A stretch of 15,115 bases of DNA. Origin: Actinomycetes bacterium (GTDB lineage Bacteria; Actinomycetota; Acidimicrobiia; Acidimicrobiales; JAMCPL01). The stretch covers positions 1-15,115 of the forward strand of contig JAJZWK010000029.1 of NCBI GenBank assembly GCA_021846725.1, given 5' to 3'. The notes beneath the pieces were generated by a model. That model made no database searches, was not told where the DNA came from, and saw nothing but the letters and a program-made list of their open reading frames with translations. Made by a program: the position numbers and the translations under genes. Positions 13,098-15,115 of the stretch are shown piece by piece (the stretch's first letter is position 1; every line of letters starts with the position of its first letter).

Positions 13098-13126
13098 TTG
13101 ACAGAGGGGTTACAATAGTGTATGGG
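13098..13126 (+). promoter_or_regulatory. Candidate promoter upstream of the sigma factor gene
   Basis: A perfect TTGACA (13098-13103) is followed after 17 nt by TATGGG (13121-13126). If used, the sigma factor mRNA would have a leader of over 300 nt. The -10 half is weak. Confidence 0.35.
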
Positions 13127-13267
13127 AATATTCCTATTTACCCAGAATTCAAGATGAATAATTCAGATATTTCAGTAATGTTACTCATGAAAGAAAAGAT
13201 AGAAAGTACTTGGGGTGCCCCAAGGGCTACGTATTGAACTGGGTATATTCGGTCGTCTTAAATGACG

Positions 13268-13299
13268 GTTGTAATGGTTAAAAGTTGTAATGGTTAAAA
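13268..13299. repeat. Perfect 16-bp tandem duplication
   Basis: GTTGTAATGGTTAAAA is repeated at 13268-13283 and 13284-13299 without a gap, in the leader region of the sigma factor gene. Confidence 0.95.
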
Positions 13300-13326
13300 T
13301 AAAATAATTAGTGACTACTAAACTAT

Positions 13327-13427
13327 TACTACTAGTAGAGTACTACTAGTAAAGTTGAAAAGGTCGACCGCTGATACAGCGTGCCGATAGTAATAGTTAG
13401 AGGCAGACAGTAGGCAGATAGTAATAG
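13327..13427. repeat. Short direct repeats before the sigma factor gene
   Basis: TACTACTAGTA occurs at 13327-13337 and 13341-13351 (each containing the palindrome ACTAGT). GATAGTAATAG occurs at 13386-13396 and 13417-13427. They lie 30-130 bp before the TTG start. Confidence 0.8.
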
Positions 13428-13456
13428 AGAAGAGAGATAGTAAAGGATCAAACGAG

Positions 13457-14395
13457 TTGGCCAAAGAGCGTATAGACAAGGACGATGAAGATCTTGTAAG
13501 ATTGTATCTCACTGACATAGGTCAGTATATGCTACTGAGCAAGGATGACGAGGTGCAACTCGCTCAGGTCATGGAGGTGGGCAGGGAGGCACAGAACGAA
13601 CTTGAATCAGGAGCTAAAAACCTGACACCTTCACGTAAAAGAGAACTAAGGCGTATGGTACGTCAAGGCGAAGAGGCACAGCAGGCATTCGTCAAGTCAA
13701 ATCTACGCTTGGTAGTATCAATTGCAAAGAAATATCAGGCATCAGGACTACCACTACTCGACCTCATACAGGAAGGAAACTTAGGGCTGATGCATGCAGT
13801 CGAAAAGTTCGACTGGAGAAAGGGATTCAAATTCTCTACTTACGCGACATGGTGGATTCGTCAGGCCATTACCAGAGGTATAGCAAACACTGGTAGAACC
13901 ATTAGGCTTCCTGTACACGCCGGTGACACACTTACCCGTGTACAAAAGGCACAGGCCAGACTCGAACTGAAATTGGGTAGGCCTGCCACACTGGATGAAT
14001 TAGGACTTGAAGTGGAGCTGGCAGAGGACAAACTGATAGAGGCTCTCAGATTCAGGTCAGAACCACTTTCTCTGTCTGATCCATTACGCGAAGATGGAGA
14101 CGCGGAGTTGGGGGACGTGGTAGAAGATCGATCAGCAGAATCACCTTTCGAAGTTGCCGCAGTAGCATTGCTGCCCGAAGAGATAGACAAGCTCTTATCA
14201 CCACTGGACGAACGGGAACGCGAAATATTGAAGCTGAGGTTTGGCCTTGATCGTGGGGAGTCACGAACCCTTGAAGAAGTGGGTGAATATTTCAATCTGA
14301 CCAGAGAACGGATTCGTCAGATAGAAGCCAGAGCAATGTCAAAGCTTCGCCATCCATCTTCGGACACCGGAGCAAGGGATCTGCTCACAGTCTGA
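13457..14395 (+). CDS. Sigma-70 family RNA polymerase sigma factor (primary-like, no region 1.1)
   Basis: Directs RNA polymerase to promoters. Region 1.2 is at about 11-40 (DEDLVRLYLTDIGQYMLLSK). Regions 2.1-2.4 are at about 79-153: VKSNLRLVVSIAKKYQ, LDLIQEGNLGLMHAVEKFDW, FSTYATWWIRQAI and RTIRLPVH. Region 3 is at about 160-235. Region 4.2, the -35 reader, is the helix-turn-helix RTLEEVGEYFNLTRERIRQI (270-289). The acidic region 1.1 of RpoD is absent and length is only 312, so it is a group 2 factor or a short primary factor. The start is TTG at 13457: AAGGA stands 9 nt upstream and translation then begins MAKERIDKDDEDL. Rare start codons can hold expression down. It is transcribed alone, away from the downstream hydrolase. 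Confidence 0.95.
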   Translation: MAKERIDKDDEDLVRLYLTDIGQYMLLSKDDEVQLAQVMEVGREAQNELESGAKNLTPSRKRELRRMVRQGEEAQQAFVKSNLRLVVSIAKKYQASGLPLLDLIQEGNLGLMHAVEKFDWRKGFKFSTYATWWIRQAITRGIANTGRTIRLPVHAGDTLTRVQKAQARLELKLGRPATLDELGLEVELAEDKLIEALRFRSEPLSLSDPLREDGDAELGDVVEDRSAESPFEVAAVALLPEEIDKLLSPLDEREREILKLRFGLDRGESRTLEEVGEYFNLTRERIRQIEARAMSKLRHPSSDTGARDLLTV

Positions 14396-14434
14396 TCTAA
14401 TTGCTCAAGGGCTCAGCAAATAGACAACTCGGGC

Positions 14435-14462
14435 TTGACCTACTCCAAAATAGTGCTATGAT
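14435..14462 (+). promoter_or_regulatory. Near-consensus promoter of the small membrane ORF
   Basis: TTGACC (14435-14440), a 16-nt spacer, then TATGAT (14457-14462). The -10 ends 7 nt before the ATG at 14470, so the transcript should begin at or next to the start codon. Confidence 0.75.
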
Positions 14463-14469
14463 CGTCAAT

Positions 14470-14544
14470 ATGAAGAAACTTTTATTTTTACTCATAGTAG
14501 CTGGGTTGGGTGCAGTTATAGCCAAAAGGCTACTGGACGCCTGA
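14470..14544 (+). CDS. 24-residue single-pass membrane peptide
   Basis: Starts MKKLLFLLIVAGLGAVIAKR and ends LLDA before TGA. It has two N-terminal lysines, one hydrophobic helix of about 15 residues, and a basic/acidic end. It is reminiscent of the tiny actinobacterial membrane proteins annotated as DLW-39 family (MKKLL start, one helix), but the Asp-Leu-Trp ending is absent, so this is only a resemblance. A strong promoter ends 7 nt upstream and no SD exists, so it would be translated from a leaderless mRNA. It lies 74 bp after the sigma factor gene and is too short for most gene finders. The good promoter and sensible hydrophobic profile argue that it is expressed. Function unknown. Confidence 0.62.
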   Translation: MKKLLFLLIVAGLGAVIAKRLLDA

Positions 14545-14615
14545 TCACCCAGCCTGACAGTTATCATCCTTAAAGTTACCTGAGAGTTCAGAGTATTCAG
14601 TCAACCCACTGAATC

Positions 14616-14793
14616 ACAGGGCTACCAATTGCTTGTCGGCAGTATGGCTCTTGGTGGTAAGGTGCGCCTTCTGACTTAAGAACAGGGCTACCAATTGCTT
14701 GTCGGCAGTGCTTGCTGGCTTGACTCTCCTATTCCCCTACCTATCGCTGCGGGAGCCGCTACCAATTACTGGTTGGCAGTGCTTGCTGGCTTG
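14616..14793. repeat. Three-copy hairpin-forming repeat
   Basis: Copy 1 (14616-14643) and copy 2 (14682-14709) are identical over 28 bp. Copy 3 (14758-14780) matches the 23-bp core GCTACCAATT...GGCAGT with three changes in the middle. Copies 2 and 3 also share the following 13 bases GCTTGCTGGCTTG. The core folds into a small stem: on the minus strand CTGCC(G/A)A pairs with T(T)GGTAG, and the G-to-A difference between copies keeps pairing (G-U versus A-U). Spacing is 66 and 71 bp. Confidence 0.85.
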
Positions 14794-14815
14794 GGTCTTA
14801 TTCATACGACCATCC

Positions 14816-14835
14816 TTCAGTGTAATTCAGTGTAA
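14816..14835. repeat. Perfect 10-bp tandem duplication
   Basis: TTCAGTGTAA is repeated at 14816-14825 and 14826-14835 in the gap before the hydrolase gene end. Confidence 0.9.
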
Positions 14836-14878
14836 TGGTTGAGTAATTATTTAAGCTGCTGAACTACTCGAATTTTGA

Positions 14879-15115
14879 TTAACTGGCAGGGCGTAACCTA
14901 ATGGGATGTCGTCGTGAGCCATGCCTCCACACATATACTGCGGCTCCAGTTGCTGCTGCAAGCGCCACCCCGGTAAACGCTACTGCTTGAATACCTGAAG
15001 GAACAGGCATCCTGTCACGCAATCTGACCGGACTGGTAAAGTGCAATATATCCCATCCTCTCTCTGCTGCCGTCCTTGCCAGTTCACGATCGGGGTTTAC
15101 AGCGTATGGATGCCC
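14879..15115 (-). CDS. HAD-IB type hydrolase, C-terminal part (partial)
   Basis: The minus strand is open from the window edge to TAA at 14879-14881, giving 78 residues beginning GHPYAVNPDRELARTAAERG and then WDILHFTSP. This is the end of the HAD-superfamily IB group (phosphoserine-phosphatase-like hydrolases), where a GxPxAVNPDxxLxxxAxxxGW ending is usual. The catalytic DxD and the other HAD motifs would lie to the right of the window. After the fold there is a hydrophobic stretch (PSGIQAVAFTGVALAAATGA) and a basic tail (WRHGSRRHPIRLRPAS). This could be a C-terminal membrane anchor and is plausible for actinobacterial members. The gene is convergent with the sigma factor and small ORF. The substrate cannot be inferred. 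Confidence 0.78.
   Translation of the reverse strand, partial: GHPYAVNPDRELARTAAERGWDILHFTSPVRLRDRMPVPSGIQAVAFTGVALAAATGAAVYVWRHGSRRHPIRLRPAS

Larger units (their letters stand above)
12889..13456. other. 568-bp gene-free region between tRNA-Ser and the sigma factor gene
   Basis: No credible reading frame or known RNA is seen here. It contains ATGTCGCGA twice (12896-12904, 12920-12928) and a one-mismatch third copy (12954-12962). A GGTGTC/GACACC hairpin lies at 12910-12937. A stem CTTGGGG/CCCCAAG lies near 13209-13224. Several tandem duplications occur in the 190 bp just before the sigma gene. The A/T-rich right half probably holds the sigma gene promoter and 5' leader. Confidence 0.6.
14545..14878. 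other. Gene-free region with repeat cluster
   Basis: No coding frame is credible in these 334 bp. From left to right it contains a perfect 7-bp hairpin ATTCAGT/ACTGAAT (14595-14614), three copies of a 23-28 bp repeat (14616-14780), a 10-bp tandem duplication (14816-14835), and then the 3' side of the minus-strand hydrolase gene. Confidence 0.7.

Noticed and set aside
14616..14793. Possible CRISPR array
   Set aside because: Only three copies, unequal spacing, diverged third copy, repeats continue into the spacers, and no cas genes are in the window.

Overview
The window looks like a piece of chromosome from a moderate-GC actinobacterium, most likely Acidimicrobiia-like (an inference). The AtpA P-loop is the actinobacterial GDRKTGKT form, and AtpE is close to the mycobacterial c subunit. 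A leaderless-type ilvB leader peptide, a short sigma-70 factor without region 1.1, and an HAD-IB type hydrolase fragment fit the same group. Unlike Mycobacterium, the b and delta subunits of ATP synthase are separate genes. Nothing here indicates a phage or transposon.

Left part (1-8721, all minus strand, read right to left): an attenuator-controlled ilvB-ilvN-ilvC group for branched-chain amino acids, then atpE-atpF-atpH-atpA-atpG-atpD for F-type ATP synthase. atpD runs off the left edge. The ilv group begins with a 15-residue leader peptide rich in Ile/Leu/Val codons, followed by a textbook intrinsic terminator. atpB (subunit a) is not in its usual place next to atpE; ilvC is there instead. 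The delta subunit has its N-terminal domain twice.

Middle (8824-11102, plus strand): a single-domain receiver protein, a CBS-pair/CorC-type protein without a membrane domain, a 64-residue four-cysteine protein and a GNAT acetyltransferase. They run in one direction and may be co-transcribed. The GNAT gene carries an in-frame 33-bp minisatellite. A larC gene (nickel-pincer cofactor synthesis) converges on it from the minus strand, and its 3' end has been duplicated.

Right part: tRNA-Ser(UGA), a 568-bp gene-free stretch, a sigma-70 family factor with a TTG start, a 24-residue membrane peptide with a strong promoter and apparently leaderless mRNA, a small cluster of 23-28 bp repeats, and the C-terminus of an HAD-IB type hydrolase on the minus strand running off the right edge.

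The most striking global property is that almost every intergenic gap, and one coding region, contains a perfect or near-perfect short tandem duplication (units of 9-33 bp, plus wider copies 66-80 bp apart). This points to a lineage-specific duplication or slippage process. The second theme is -10 boxes placed 7-11 nt before start codons, which suggests frequent leaderless transcription.
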